The translations under genes were made by a program, and so were the position numbers. The notes under the pieces were generated by a model that saw only the letters and a list, made by a program, of their open reading frames with translations, did not search any database and was not told where the DNA came from. A stretch of 64,000 bases of DNA from JAIBJN01 sp963775505 (lineage in GTDB: Bacteria; Actinomycetota; Thermoleophilia; Gaiellales; Gaiellaceae): the NCBI GenBank assembly GCA_963775505.1, contig CAVZIL010000003.1, forward strand, positions 1 to 64,000, in the 5' to 3' direction. Shown here piece by piece: positions 15,211 to 25,231 of the stretch (position 1 is the first letter of the stretch; every line of letters starts with the position of its first letter).

Positions 15211-17522
15211 ACGGCGTCGTCACCTACTCGCCGAAGGTCTTCATCCCACTGACGAAGCTTTGCCGCGATGTCTGCCACTACTGCACGTTCGCCCGGCCGC
15301 CGCGCCGGGGCGAGCGGGCGTACATGACGGCGGACGAGGTGCTCGCGGTCGCGCGGTCAGGCGCCGAGGCGGGCTGCCACGAGGCGCTCTTCACCCTCGG
15401 GGACAAGCCGGAGCTCCGCTACCGCGCGGCGCGCGAGGAGCTGGCGGCGCTCGGCTGCGAGACGACCATCGAGTACCTGGCCCGTATGGCCGACTTCGTG
15501 CTCTCCGAAGCCGGGCTCCTCCCCCACCTGAATCCGGGCGTCATGACCCGCGAGGATCTCGAGCTGCTGCGTCCGGTCTCAGCGTCGATGGGGCTGATGC
15601 TGGAGTCGACGTCCCTCCGGCTCATGGAGAAGGGAATGCCCCACCACGGCTCGCCGGACAAGCTCCCGGAGGCTCGGCTGGAGACGATCCGGCTCGCCGG
15701 CGAGCTGGCGGTGCCGTTCACGACCGGGATCCTGATCGGGATCGGGGAGACGCGGGAGGAGCGGCTGGAGGCGCTGCGGGCGATCGCCGCGCTCCACGAG
15801 CGCTACGAGCACGTCCAGGAGGTGATCGTCCAGAACTTCCGCGCCAAGCCGGGGACGAAGATGGCAGGGTGCCCGGAGCCCTCGCTCGACGAGCTGATCT
15901 GGACGGCGCGTGCAGCCCGGGAGCTTCTCCCCGCCGAGGTGCACCTGCAGGTGCCGCCGAACCTCTCCTACGAGGACTTTCCGCGGCTCCTGGAGTCGGG
16001 GATCGACGACTGGGGCGGCGTCTCGCCGGTGACGATCGACCACGTCAACCCGGAGGCGCCGTGGCCCGAGATCGACCGGCTGCGCGCGGCCACCGAGGCG
16101 CACGGCTTCGAGCTGGCGCCGCGGCTCCCGATCTATCCCCAGTTCGTGGCCGATCTGGAGCGGTGGGCCGACCCACGGGTCGCCGCCGAGATCCTGCGAC
16201 ACGCGGACGCGTCCGGGCTCGCGCGCGAGGAGCGCTGGGCCGCCGGGGCTCCGGGAGCCGCTCCCCGGCTCCGGGCAGCCGGCGCTCGAGCCGTGTCCGG
16301 GCCGGTTGCCTCGGCGCTGGCGCAGGTCGGGGCGGGAGCCGAGCTCGACGAGGACGCGGTCACCGCGCTCTTCGAGGCCCGAGGCGCCGACCTAGGCGCG
16401 GTGCTGGACGCCGCCGACGAGCTACGCCGCGAGATCTGCGGCGACGAGGTCAGCTACGTCGTCACACGCAACGTGAACTACACGAACGTCTGCTACTTCC
16501 GCTGCGGCTTCTGCGCCTTCTCGAAGGGAAAGCTGGCCGCGAACCTACGCGGGAAGCCCTACGTCGTGCCGCTCGAGGAGATCGTGCGCCGCGCGAAGGA
16601 GGCGTGGGACCGCGGCGCGGTGGAGCTCTGCCTCCAGGGCGGCATCCACCCCGCCTTCACCGGCGAGACCTACCTCGAGATCTGCGCGGCGGTCAAGGAG
16701 GCGCTCCCCGACCTCCACGTCCACGCCTTCTCGGCCCTCGAGGTCTGGCAGGGCGCGGCCACGCTGGGGCTCCCGCTGGACGACTACCTGGAGCGGCTCA
16801 GGGACGTGGGCCTCGCCTCACTGCCGGGCACGGCGGCGGAGATCCTCGACGACGAGGTGCGCCGGACGCTCTGCCCGGACAAGGTCACGACCGGCCAGTG
16901 GTTGGAGGTCCACGACGCCGCGCACCGCGCCGGGCTCCGCTCGACGACGACGATCATGTACGGCTCCGTCGAGGGCCCGCGCTCCTGGGCGCGCCACCTC
17001 TTGGAGCTGCGCGAGCAGCAGAAGCGCACCGGTGGGTTCACCGAGTTCGTCCCGCTCCCGTTCGTCCACATGGAGGCGCCGATCTACCTCAAGGGCCGTG
17101 CGCGGCCGGGGCCCACGTTCCGGGAGGCCGTGCTCATGCATGCGGTTGGCCGCCTCGCGCTCCACCCCTGGATCACGAACGTCCAGGCCTCCTGGGTGAA
17201 GCTCGGGATCGAGGGCGCGCAGGCGGCGCTGCGGGCCGGGGCGAACGACCTGGGCGGGACGCTGATGAACGAGTCGATCTCCCGCGCCGCCGGCGCCGCG
17301 CACGGCCAGGAGATGCCGCCGGAGCGCATGGAGGAGGCGATCCGCGCCATCGGCCGCGTCCCGCGGCCGCGGACGACCCTCTACGGCATGCCGCCGGCCG
17401 AGCGCACCGAACGCTCGTACGGCGCCCCGCCGCTCGCGGAGCCCGTCAACCCGAGCGTCAACGACGCGGGCCTCGAGCGCCCGAAGCACCTGATCCGCCC
17501 GGGCCTGGCCGCAGCCAGCTGA
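15207..17522 (+). CDS. fbiC: FO synthase, fused CofG-CofH radical SAM protein
   Basis: Makes the deazaflavin FO from tyrosine and 5-amino-6-ribitylaminouracil. The 771-residue protein has two radical SAM domains. The first has CRDVCHYC at residues 19-26 (CofG, closing the deazaflavin ring) and the second CYFRCGFC at 429-436 (CofH, joining tyrosine to the ribityl pyrimidine). CofH landmarks CLQGGIHP and MYGSVEGP follow. The fused form is typical of actinobacteria; it is shorter at the N-terminus than the roughly 850-residue mycobacterial protein. The start overlaps the cofC stop. Confidence 0.95.
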   Translation: MNGVVTYSPKVFIPLTKLCRDVCHYCTFARPPRRGERAYMTADEVLAVARSGAEAGCHEALFTLGDKPELRYRAAREELAALGCETTIEYLARMADFVLSEAGLLPHLNPGVMTREDLELLRPVSASMGLMLESTSLRLMEKGMPHHGSPDKLPEARLETIRLAGELAVPFTTGILIGIGETREERLEALRAIAALHERYEHVQEVIVQNFRAKPGTKMAGCPEPSLDELIWTARAARELLPAEVHLQVPPNLSYEDFPRLLESGIDDWGGVSPVTIDHVNPEAPWPEIDRLRAATEAHGFELAPRLPIYPQFVADLERWADPRVAAEILRHADASGLAREERWAAGAPGAAPRLRAAGARAVSGPVASALAQVGAGAELDEDAVTALFEARGADLGAVLDAADELRREICGDEVSYVVTRNVNYTNVCYFRCGFCAFSKGKLAANLRGKPYVVPLEEIVRRAKEAWDRGAVELCLQGGIHPAFTGETYLEICAAVKEALPDLHVHAFSALEVWQGAATLGLPLDDYLERLRDVGLASLPGTAAEILDDEVRRTLCPDKVTTGQWLEVHDAAHRAGLRSTTTIMYGSVEGPRSWARHLLELREQQKRTGGFTEFVPLPFVHMEAPIYLKGRARPGPTFREAVLMHAVGRLALHPWITNVQASWVKLGIEGAQAALRAGANDLGGTLMNESISRAAGAAHGQEMPPERMEEAIRAIGRVPRPRTTLYGMPPAERTERSYGAPPLAEPVNPSVNDAGLERPKHLIRPGLAAAS

Positions 17523-17590
17523 CCCTCGTCAGTGAAGCCCAGCGCGGCAAGGTCGTCCTTACCGTGTCAGCCGCGGCCTGAAGCGCGTCC

Positions 17591-17731
17591 TCAGTACCAC
17601 TTGCCGCGGGCGAACCCTCCGAACGCCAGGAGACCCACCAGGGCGACGATGAGGCCGATCCAGAGGCTCCAGACGAACATCAGCACGATGCCCACGATGA
17701 CGACGATCCCGCCGACCGAGATGCCGAACAC
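17591..17731 (-). CDS. Small one- or two-span membrane protein
   Basis: A 46-residue product, VFGISVGGIVVIVGIVL then MFVWSLWIGLIVALVGLL, ending FARGKWY. It is almost wholly hydrophobic with a short positively charged C-terminus. GAGAGGAGGAGC just before the GTG is a strong ribosome-binding site and is the main support that this short frame is translated. Function unknown; it sits downstream of another small minus-strand frame. Confidence 0.65.
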   Translation of the reverse strand: MFGISVGGIVVIVGIVLMFVWSLWIGLIVALVGLLAFGGFARGKWY

Positions 17732-17745
17732 CGCTCCTCCTCTCG

Positions 17746-17883
17746 CTAGGCGGCCGCGCCGGCGGCCGCGGTGAGCTGCTCCCCGAACCGCAGACGGAAC
17801 GATCTCTGGTCCTCGGCGAACACGTCAGCGACGTGGTCGTCCGCCGCCGTGACGACCCGCTCTCTCTTGATCAGAACCGACAT
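17746..17883 (-). CDS. Small soluble protein of unknown function
   Basis: A 45-residue frame beginning MSVLIKRERVVTAADDHVAD and containing FAEDQRSFRLRFGEQL. It begins 38 bp after the true end of the upstream membrane protein, once that gene's frameshift is allowed for, with GGGAG shortly before its ATG. It has no membrane segment or Cys motif. The reading frame also continues the upstream frame, so part of its openness is by chance. A real gene is likely but not certain. Confidence 0.5.
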   Translation of the reverse strand: MSVLIKRERVVTAADDHVADVFAEDQRSFRLRFGEQLTAAAGAAA

Positions 17884-17921
17884 GCGCTGCACTCCCTCGG
17901 AGTCGACGCGGGAAGTATCGC

Positions 17922-19840
17922 TCACGCGAACCCCGCACGAAGGAGGCGCAGACCGGGCGCCCCCCGAACGACGAACGGGTGCCAGTCGCGGTTCGGAAGC
18001 TCGACGCGGATCGTCGTCCGGCCCTCGACGACGACCGGCTCGACCGGCGCGGGCGTCCGCGTACACGGTCACGGCGGTCGGCGCGGGCGCCTCGAGCTCG
18101 AGCTCGGCCACGCCCTGACCGTAGAGCCAGAGCGCGCCCTCCTGCAGGGTCAGCTCGCCGTCCACCCACGCGTCGCAGAGCAGCGGCTCGTCGCGGTCGG
18201 GCTCGTCCGGAGGGACGTCCGCGCCGAGCCCCTCCTCCCAGAGGAACACCGGAGGCGTGCCGGCGACGACCCCGCGTCCGCCGCGGCGCAGCCCCTCCCA
18301 CCCGAACCAGGCGCCCGGCGTCTCCGACTGCCGGTAGAGCCCGCCGTGCCAGACGAGGTAGGCGACGCCAAGACGCTCGAGCTCGGCGGTGTCGCCCTGC
18401 AGCCAGGCCCCGCAGTCGAGCCTGTTGAAGCGCTCCGTGAACTCGTAGACCTCCTCGGGCGCGAGGGCGTAGCCCGTCGGACGCTCCCTGGGCGCCTGCT
18501 GCGTGTAGTACTGGTAGACGCTCCCGAAGTGGCCCCTGCCCTCCTGGAAGATCGGGAGCTCGAGGACGCGGCCCGGGCCCGACTCGCCGAGCGCCGCGTA
18601 GGCGGCGTTCCCCGGGTCGGCGTCGCTCGACCCGAGCGGGAAGACGAGCAGGTCGGCGGCGACGAGCGCGAGGGCGGCGGCACCGATCGCAACCCGGCGT
18701 CGCCCCTCGAGGCGCGCGAGGACGACGGCGACGGCGACCGCGGCGAGCGCAGCGAGGGCCAGGTTCGCCAGCGGCAGGAAGCGCCCGGGAACGCGCGGGT
18801 AGCGCAGCGGCGGAAACACGTCGCGCACGGTCTCGTAGAGCGGCAGGTTCGTCCCGAGCGCGAGCAGGGCCGGCACGACCGCGGCGATCCCGAGGAGGAT
18901 CGCCAGCCCGCGCCGGCGGCGGGCGAGGAGCACGAGGCCGGCGATCGCGAGGACCGGCAGGAGCCAGCCGAGGTAGACGAAACGCTCGGGGCCGTGCAGC
19001 CGCCAGCGGCTGAGGAAGTCGAGCGGATCGGCCGAGTACGAGGCGACCTCCGCGAGGGTCCGGCCTTCGGACTCGGTCGAGCCGGCGATGACCACCGCCT
19101 CCGCGATGAGCCCTGCGGCAGCCCCCGCCACCGCCCCGGCCCACGCCCAGATGGAGGCGGCGCGCGCGTAGCGGACGGCCGCGTAGGCGGCGACGAACGG
19201 CAGAGCGCCGAGCGCCAGGTGGAGCTGGCCCGAGAGCGGGATCGAGACGATGCCCGCGGCGGAGAGGGCGCCCCAGAGGTGGACGGCGCGGGCGACTGTC
19301 CGCCCGGCGGGAGCGTTCGAAGGCCCACAGGGCCAGCGGCAGGAAGACGGCGGCCCAGCCGAGCAGGTGCCCGCCGCTCTGGAGGAGCCGGTACGGAGCC
19401 AGCTCGAACGCGAGCCCCCCGAGCGCGGCCGCGAGCGGCGGCAGCTCCAGCTCGCGGAGCCAGAGGTAGGCGAAGAGCCCGGCCGCGAACGTGACGAGCA
19501 GGAGGAGCAGGTTCCAGGCGGCGATCGGCCCGAAGAGCGCGTCGAGCGGCCAGTAGGGCACCCCGTAGGGCCAGCCGCCGAGGACCACCTGCGGCTCGAC
19601 GAGCGGCTGGAAGCTGTAGGGGTCGACCCAGGGCGCGTCGCCGCGCTCGAGCTGGTGGCCGACGAGCCAGAACCGGTAGGACGTCTGGAGGTGGTCGCCC
19701 GAGGCCGCCTCGCCGTACCCGGGCTGGCCTCCCTCCGTCATGAACTCGGTGCGCAGCCCGGTGACGGCCGGAAGGGTCGCGACGACGGCCGCGACCGCGA
19801 AGAGCGCCAGTAGAGCCCACCGCCCGCTCCCAGTCGTCAT
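17922..19840 (-). CDS. YfhO-like polytopic membrane protein, two frameshifts
   Basis: About 639 residues once two single-base shifts, near 19310 and near 18047, are bridged. The N-terminal segment has a membrane helix, a large exported loop with GDHLQTSYRFWLVGHQLERG, then repeated helices (WNLLLLLVTFAAGLFAYLWL). The middle frame continues with HLWGALSAAGIVSIPLSG and more helices. After the last helix comes an exported C-terminal domain ending in ...LRLLRAGFA. The layout resembles YfhO/GT-C type membrane glycosyltransferases, but no catalytic motif is clear. It begins 11 bp from a divergent gene of similar type. Confidence 0.7.
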
Positions 19841-19851
19841 GCTGACGGACT

Positions 19852-21341
19852 ATGCCGAACGCGGTAGCGGGCAGAAGCGGCACGCGCCGCGCCACGGTCG
19901 GCATCGCGGTCGGCGTGGCGGCGCTTGCCGCCGCGTCAACGCTCCCCGGGGCGATCGATCTGCCGCTCTGGCAGGACGAGGTCGCCTCGGCGCGCGTCCT
20001 GCTCGAGGAGTCGCCGGCCGGGGTCGTCGACCACGTCGCCCGCACCGAGTCGACGCCGCCCGGCTGGTACCTGCTCGCCTGGCTTCTCCGCGAAGGGGGG
20101 ATCTCGATCGAGGGGCTCCGCTTCGTGTCGGTCGCGCTCGCGGCCGCGCTGGCAGGGCTCACCGTCGTCTACGCCGGCCGGTTCTTGCCTCCCTGGATCG
20201 CCGGCGTGGCGGGAGTCCTCACAGCCCTCGCCTGGCAGACGGTCGTGCACGGGAGCGAGGTGCGGGCCTACGCTCTCCTCGCCCTCCTGACGCTCGTCTT
20301 CGCGCTGCTCCTCGAGCGCGCGGCGGCGCGGCCCTCGTTGGGGCGGCTCGCGGCGCTCGCGGCCTGCGCCGCCGCCGGCGCGTACACGCACTACTTCTTC
20401 CTGCTCGCGGCCGTCGCGGGGCTCGTCTGGCTCGCCGTCGAGCGGGAGCTCCGCCCCGCCGCCGTCCGTGCCGGCGCGGCGATCGTCCTCGGCTCGGCAA
20501 CCCTCCTCGCGTGGCTCCCCGGCCTCGCCGACCAGGTCGGCGCCGAACGGTTCGGGTGGATCGACGTCTTCGACCCGGTCAAGTTCGCCGGCCTTCCGTC
20601 GGCGCTCTTCTGGAACCCGGGATCGATGTACGCGGAGCTCGGCACCGACCCGGGCTTCTGGGAAGCCGCGGGTCGGGTGACGATCCTCGCGGGCGTCCTC
20701 GCCGGGTGCGCCGTCCTTCGGCGCCTCGGCTCTTCCGCCCGGCTCTGCGCGCTCCTCGTCCTCGTGCCGGTCGGCGTCTCCGGAATCGCCTGGCTGGCAG
20801 GGCTCCGCATCGTCACGGGGAGGAACCTGATCGGCGTGACCGCGTTTGCAGCCGTGGCACTTGCCGCCGTCCTCTGCCCTTTGCCGCGCCGCGCGGCGCT
20901 CGCGGCCGCGGCGGCGGGCATCGCGCTCGCCGTCGCCGCCTACGTCCGCACTCCCATGGCCGAGCGCCCCGACTTCGACCGGGTGGCCGACGCGCTGGTC
21001 GCGGAGGGATGGGAACGCGGCGATCCCATCCTCGTCATCGGCTCGCTGCCCGACTTCCGCTCTCCGCTCGAGTGGTATCTGCCAGGCGGCGTCACGCTCG
21101 CGGAAGCCGAGCCGGCAGAACGTGCGCTCGGCTCTTCCTGGTCACGGACGTCCCGGACGGGCACGATCTCCTCGACAGGGCCGGGCCGGCGAGCACCGTC
21201 GACGTTCACGCGGTGGAGGTCGCGCGCCTTCCCTGGAGCAGCCGCCTCGCCGCGGAGGCCGCTCGTGTCGGCGGCAGCTTTCTCGACTCGGCGGGCGGGG
21301 AGGGCTGCCTCAGGCCGATCGAAGAACGGCGCCTGACCTAG
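19852..21341 (+). CDS. GT-C type membrane glycosyltransferase-like protein, one frameshift
   Basis: About 496 residues with roughly ten membrane helices. LPLWQDEVASARVL in the first exported loop gives the acidic motif typical of ArnT/PMT-type GT-C enzymes, and RTESTPPGWYLLAWLL is the matching conserved loop. THYFFLLA follows in a later helix. The frame changes near 21120: beyond it the sensible continuation is ARLFLVTDVPDGHDLLDRAG, ending IEERRLT at 21341. The substrate would be a polyprenyl-linked sugar by family rule; nothing here identifies it. It is divergent from another polytopic protein, suggesting a shared envelope role. Confidence 0.75.
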
Positions 21342-21387
21342 CGGCGGAAGATCCCGGCGCTCGGGTTCTAGGATAGGCGCGCCCGAC

Positions 21388-22338
21388 GTGAGCATTCCCG
21401 TCTTCACAGCCAGGCACGTGTACGCGGCCGTCGACCCCTCCGACGCCGTCGACGCCGTCCGCGAGGCGTTCGTCGCGCACGCGCGCGGGGAGTGGCTGAT
21501 GCCGTCCAAGGTCTACGTGCCGGCGCCGCCCGACGGGGACTTCCGCGCCATGCCGGCGCGCGGAGGCGGCTACTCGGTGCTGAAGTGGGTCACGTCCTTC
21601 CCGCGCAATCCCGAGCGGGGACTGCCGACCGTGAGCGGCATCGCCCTCCTCTCCGACGCGACCGACGGACGCCTGCTCGCGGAGCTCGACGCGGGTGCCC
21701 TCACCGCGCTTCGAACCGGCGCGGCTGCCGTGCTCGCCGCGGAGACGCTTGCAGCGGGCGACGGGCCTGCCGCCGTGGTCGGCTGCGGGGTCAACGGGCG
21801 GGCCGTCGCCCGGACGTTTCTGGCCCGCGGGCGTGACGTGCTGCTCTGGGACACCGACGCCGCGCGGGCGGCCCAGGTCGCGGAGGAGCTGGGCGCCCAC
21901 CCTGCCGGCTCCAGGGAGGAAGCCCTGGCCGCCGGCGTCGTCGCCACGGTCACGCCCGGGCGCGAGATCCTCTTCGGGCCGGGAAGCCTGCGGGCGGGCC
22001 AGCACGTCAGCCTCCTGGGCGCGGACGGGCCCGGAAAGGCCGAGATCGCGGTCGAGGAGCTCGACCGGGCCCGCGTCGTGGTCGACGAGTGGGAGCAGGC
22101 GAGCCACAACGGCGACATCGCGCGCGCGGTGGAGGCGGGCACGCTGGGCCGCGAGGACGTCACCGAGCTCGGCCACATTCTCATCGGCGAGCAGGAAGGG
22201 CGGCGGGCCGACGACGAGATCACCGTGTTCGACTCGACGGGTCTCGCCGTCCAGGACCTCGCCGTCGCCGCGCTCGTCTACGAGCGCTGGCGCGCGGGCG
22301 CTCCCTTCGACGACCTCGTCGAGATCGACCTCGCCTGA
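21388..22338 (+). CDS. Ornithine cyclodeaminase / mu-crystallin family protein
   Basis: A 316-residue NAD(P)-dependent enzyme. FRAMPARGGGYSVLKWVTSF, AGALTALRTGAAAVLAAETL and the Rossmann segment AAVVGCGVNGRAVARTFLARG are family landmarks, and STGLAVQDLAVAALVYERW holds the catalytic Asp region. Members deaminate ornithine, reduce imines of proline or lysine, or dehydrogenate alanine, so the substrate stays open. A TAGGAT box lies 13 nt before the GTG. The gene converges with the following hydrolase gene. Confidence 0.87.
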   Translation: MSIPVFTARHVYAAVDPSDAVDAVREAFVAHARGEWLMPSKVYVPAPPDGDFRAMPARGGGYSVLKWVTSFPRNPERGLPTVSGIALLSDATDGRLLAELDAGALTALRTGAAAVLAAETLAAGDGPAAVVGCGVNGRAVARTFLARGRDVLLWDTDAARAAQVAEELGAHPAGSREEALAAGVVATVTPGREILFGPGSLRAGQHVSLLGADGPGKAEIAVEELDRARVVVDEWEQASHNGDIARAVEAGTLGREDVTELGHILIGEQEGRRADDEITVFDSTGLAVQDLAVAALVYERWRAGAPFDDLVEIDLA

Positions 22339-22350
22339 TCGATCCCGCGT

Positions 22351-23204
22351 CTAGCCGGCCTCGGCCGGGAGTCCCGCGCGCCGGACGGCGGCGCGAACGC
22401 TCCCAGGAGCCTCGATCCAGAGAAAGTGGCCACAGCGGTCGACGATCTCGAGCGTGGCGTTCGGCGCGAGGCGGGCGCTCTCCTCGCTCCGCCGCCAGGG
22501 AATCGGGCTCTCGCTGCCGTGGACGAAGAGAAGCGGGCAGCGCACACCGGGGAGTCCTCTCGTCAGCGTCTCCCGCTCGAAGTGCTCGCGTACGGAGGCA
22601 GACGTGTCCACGAACGTCCGGAGGTTCATCCGCAGGTCGGGCATCGGCGGGGCGCTCTCGGGACGGGCGAAGTAGTAGGGCCAGACGATCCGGTTCGACT
22701 CGTCGACGTCCGCCTCGCCGGCGTTTCCGGCCTCGATGCGCTGGTCGAGCGCCTTGACCCGGCGCGCAAGATTCGCCGGGAGCCGCGCCATGATGTTCTC
22801 CTCGAGCTCCTGCTCGCCGCCGTCGGGCACGGCTCCGAGCGGGTCGACGATCACGGCCGCCGAGATCCTCTCCGGCGCGGCAACACCAGGTGCATCGCGA
22901 GATGACCGCCCCACGAGTGCCCCACGACGACGACCCGGTCGAGCCCCAGCCCGTCGAGAACGGCGAGGGCGTCTTCGACGTGGGCCTCGACCGAGTACGG
23001 GGCACCGACGGTCGTCGGCTCGAGCCCGCGCTGCTGGTAGCGGAACGTCTCGAACCGGTCGGCGAGCTCGGCCGCCAGCCCCTCGGTGTAGTCGGACAGG
23101 CCCGGGCCACCGTGAAGGACGAGCGCCGGCGGTCCGGATCCCTCCCGTCGGCCGGCGATCGTCCCGGCCGGCGTCTCGATCCGAAACTCTTGGTCGCCGA
23201 CCAC
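22351..23204 (-). CDS. Alpha/beta hydrolase (proline-iminopeptidase-like), one frameshift
   Basis: The N-terminal half in one frame has LVLHGGPGLSDY (oxyanion hole) and the nucleophile elbow VVGHSWGGHLAMHL. A single-base loss near 22886 shifts the frame, after which AAPERISAAVIVDP, the late Asp strand LLFVHGSESP and the catalytic His of DRCGHFLWIEAPG follow. The HGGPG form is characteristic of prolyl iminopeptidase-type hydrolases. About 284 residues if repaired. The GTG at 23204 is four bases from the end of the rhodanese gene, so the two are in one operon. Confidence 0.82.
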
Positions 23205-23208
23205 GGGT

Positions 23209-23934
23209 TTAGCCAGACTCGGCCGGAAGCCCGCGGCCGCACCAGTCGCTCCACGAGCCGGGGTAGAGCTTCGCGTCCCCGCGCCCCGCCTGTGCAAGCC
23301 GGAGGAGGACGACGGCGGCGGTGATCCCCGAGCCGCAGTACGCGACGAGCTCCTTCGCGTCCGTCAGGCCGCCCGGGAGCTCGTCGGGATACGGCGCGTT
23401 GACGGCGCCCGGGATCCGCCCCGCGACCGGGTCGATCGGCTCCACCTCGCCGCGGTAGCGTTCCGGGAGCCGGGCGTCCACGACGGTGAGGCCGGGCTCC
23501 CCGAGCCGCGCGGCCAGCTCCTCCGCCTCGATCGTGTCGCCGGTGCGGGGCCGGGAAGCGAACTCGGCCGGCTCGACCTCCTCCTCCCCGCCCCGGAGCG
23601 GCCCGAGCCACGCGCCGATCCCACCGTCGAGCACGGCGACGTCGTCGTGCCCGAAGTGGCGCAGGAGCCACCAGAGCCGCGCTGCGCCGCCGTTCATCCC
23701 CTGGTCGTAGGCGACCACGAAGACGCCGGGCCCGATCCCAGCCGCCCCTGCCGCCCGCGCGAAGTCCTCCTCGGCAGGGAGCGGATGGCGACCTCCCGGA
23801 GTCGCCGGCGGCGCCGACAGATCGCTCTCCACGTCGAGGAACGACGCTCCGGGGATATGCCCCTCCACGTACAGCTCGCGGCCGCGGCCGGGCTTCCCGA
23901 GCTCCCAGCGGCAGTCGACGAACCGGTACCGCAC
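23209..23934 (-). CDS. Thiosulfate / 3-mercaptopyruvate sulfurtransferase
   Basis: A 241-residue tandem rhodanese. The first, inactive domain has HIPGASFLDVESDLSAPP and VAYDQGMNGGAARLWWLLRH. The second has VVDARLPERYRGE, GRIPGAVNAPYPDEL and the active cysteine in VAYCGSGITAAVVL. It transfers sulfane sulfur to cyanide or thiols. The CGSGITA loop is closer to the thiosulfate/mercaptopyruvate enzymes than to single-domain rhodaneses. It starts with GTG, 3 bp after the dehydrogenase stop. Confidence 0.88.
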   Translation of the reverse strand: MRYRFVDCRWELGKPGRGRELYVEGHIPGASFLDVESDLSAPPATPGGRHPLPAEEDFARAAGAAGIGPGVFVVAYDQGMNGGAARLWWLLRHFGHDDVAVLDGGIGAWLGPLRGGEEEVEPAEFASRPRTGDTIEAEELAARLGEPGLTVVDARLPERYRGEVEPIDPVAGRIPGAVNAPYPDELPGGLTDAKELVAYCGSGITAAVVLLRLAQAGRGDAKLYPGSWSDWCGRGLPAESG

Positions 23935-23937
23935 GCC

Positions 23938-25047
23938 TCAGCGGGCGTTTGGGGCGAGCCGGTAGACCGTGCCGCCCCGGTCGACGACGAGGAGCTCGCC
24001 GTTCTGGCGCTCCCCGAACGACGAGATGTTCAGGCTCGTGTTCATGACGAGCCGCGCCCGTTGCACCAGGTCGCCGTCGGCGTTCACCCTCAGCCGCCAG
24101 ATGCGGCCCGAGCAGTAGTCGCCGTAGAAGTACCGGCCGCGCAGGCGCGCCGGCAGCAGCGAGCCGCGGTAAACATGCCCGCCGGTGACCGAGCACCCCT
24201 GGGAGTGGCTGTAGACCTCCTTCGGGAAGACCCGGTCGCCGGGGCCCCGGAGGCCGCCGGACGCGCACCCGGAGTGCCTCCGTCCCTCGTAGCGGTCCCA
24301 GAGGTAGTTCTCCGGCGTCCCGCCCAGCCGTGAGGCCTGCACCGAGTTGATCTCCTCCCAGGCGCTCTGGCCGACGTCGGCGGCGTACAGCCGCCCGGTC
24401 CCGCTGTCGAACGAGAAGCGCCAGAGGTTCCGCAGGCCGTAGCCGTCGACGCGCCAGCCGGCTCCGGGGTTGTCCGTGTTGAAGCTGAGCAGCTTGCCCT
24501 TGCGGCTCGAGAGGTCCTGGGCGTTCCCGCCCGGGTCGCAGCCGCTGCCGCCGTCGCCGACGCTCAGGTAGAGCCTGCCGTTGGGGCCGAACGCCACCTG
24601 CCCGCCGTTGTGGTTCGAGTACCGGGAGTGCTCGACGTCGATCAGCGGATGGCGAGTGGTTTCGTCGGTGGTGGCGAAGCCCGGGTTCGCCTGGAAGCGG
24701 GCGACGCGGACGTCGCCGCCGTTGTCCGTGTAGTTGACGTAGAAGAACCGCGTCTGCCCGTAGTCGTCCGGGAAGGCGATCGAGAAGAGCCCGCGCTCGC
24801 CCCCGAACGCGACGAGGTCGCGAATGTCGAGGAAGAGAGTCCGGTCGTTGACGCCGTCGATCCGCCAGATCTGCCCCTCCTGCTCGACGACGTGGAGCGT
24901 GCCGTCGTGGGGCGAGTCCGTCGCGTGCACCGGGCTCTCGAAGCCGTCGGCGACCTCGACGAGGCGGAGCGCCGAGGCCGACGTGGGCGCGACGAGCGCG
25001 AGGACGGCCAGAACGAGGAGAAGCGTCGAGACCCCTGGGCGGCGCAT
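23938..25047 (-). CDS. PQQ-dependent sugar dehydrogenase family protein (GSDH), exported
   Basis: A 369-residue beta-propeller with a signal peptide (LLLVLAVLALVAPTSASA). YSNHNGGQVAFGPNGRLYLS carries the catalytic His and calcium/PQQ-binding region, and GYGLRNLWRFSFDSGTGRLY, YSHSQGCSVTGGHVYRG and GRYFYGDYCSGRIWRL are the usual blades. It probably oxidises a sugar or aldose outside the membrane; the substrate is unknown. A paralogue lies at 49790-50985. It is the first gene of a minus-strand operon with the rhodanese and hydrolase. Confidence 0.88.
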   Translation of the reverse strand: MRRPGVSTLLLVLAVLALVAPTSASALRLVEVADGFESPVHATDSPHDGTLHVVEQEGQIWRIDGVNDRTLFLDIRDLVAFGGERGLFSIAFPDDYGQTRFFYVNYTDNGGDVRVARFQANPGFATTDETTRHPLIDVEHSRYSNHNGGQVAFGPNGRLYLSVGDGGSGCDPGGNAQDLSSRKGKLLSFNTDNPGAGWRVDGYGLRNLWRFSFDSGTGRLYAADVGQSAWEEINSVQASRLGGTPENYLWDRYEGRRHSGCASGGLRGPGDRVFPKEVYSHSQGCSVTGGHVYRGSLLPARLRGRYFYGDYCSGRIWRLRVNADGDLVQRARLVMNTSLNISSFGERQNGELLVVDRGGTVYRLAPNAR

Positions 25048-25053
25048 CAGGGC

Positions 25054-25059
25054 ACCGTA
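25054..25059 (-). promoter_or_regulatory. Putative -10 box for the 23938-25047 dehydrogenase
   Basis: TACGGT on the minus strand, 6 nt before the ATG at 25047 with no Shine-Dalgarno. The same hexamer and spacing occur before the peptidyl-prolyl isomerase gene (34550-34555). Confidence 0.4.
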
Positions 25060-25068
25060 GCGGATTGA

Positions 25069-25231
25069 GGACTCCTGTCGAGATGAAGCCGGGTGCCGCC
25101 GGGCCGCGCTGGACGGCGCGATTCTGCGTCCTCAGTCGCGCCCGTATTCTCGAATACGAGCGCTCCCTGCGTCCTTGCCTCGCACTCGCCCAGCACACCC
25201 CGACGGCGGCGCATCATCTCGAAAGAAGTCC
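25069..25231. repeat. Dispersed inverted-repeat element, copy B
   Basis: Ends are GGACTCCTGTCGAGATGA (25069-25086) and TCATCTCGAAAGAAGTCC (25214-25231), 16 of 18 positions pairing. The sequence differs from copies A and C at several end positions, yet the partner base has changed too, so pairing is kept. The interior holds a small hairpin, CGTATT-CTCG-AATACG, at 25143-25158. Its right end overlaps the first base of the TAG stop of the MBL-fold gene; its left end is 22 bp from the start of the dehydrogenase gene. Confidence 0.82.

Noticed and set aside
15260..17581. 773-residue frame overlapping fbiC in another phase
   Set aside because: Arg/Gly-rich out-of-frame translation of fbiC; the radical SAM motifs are in the fbiC frame.
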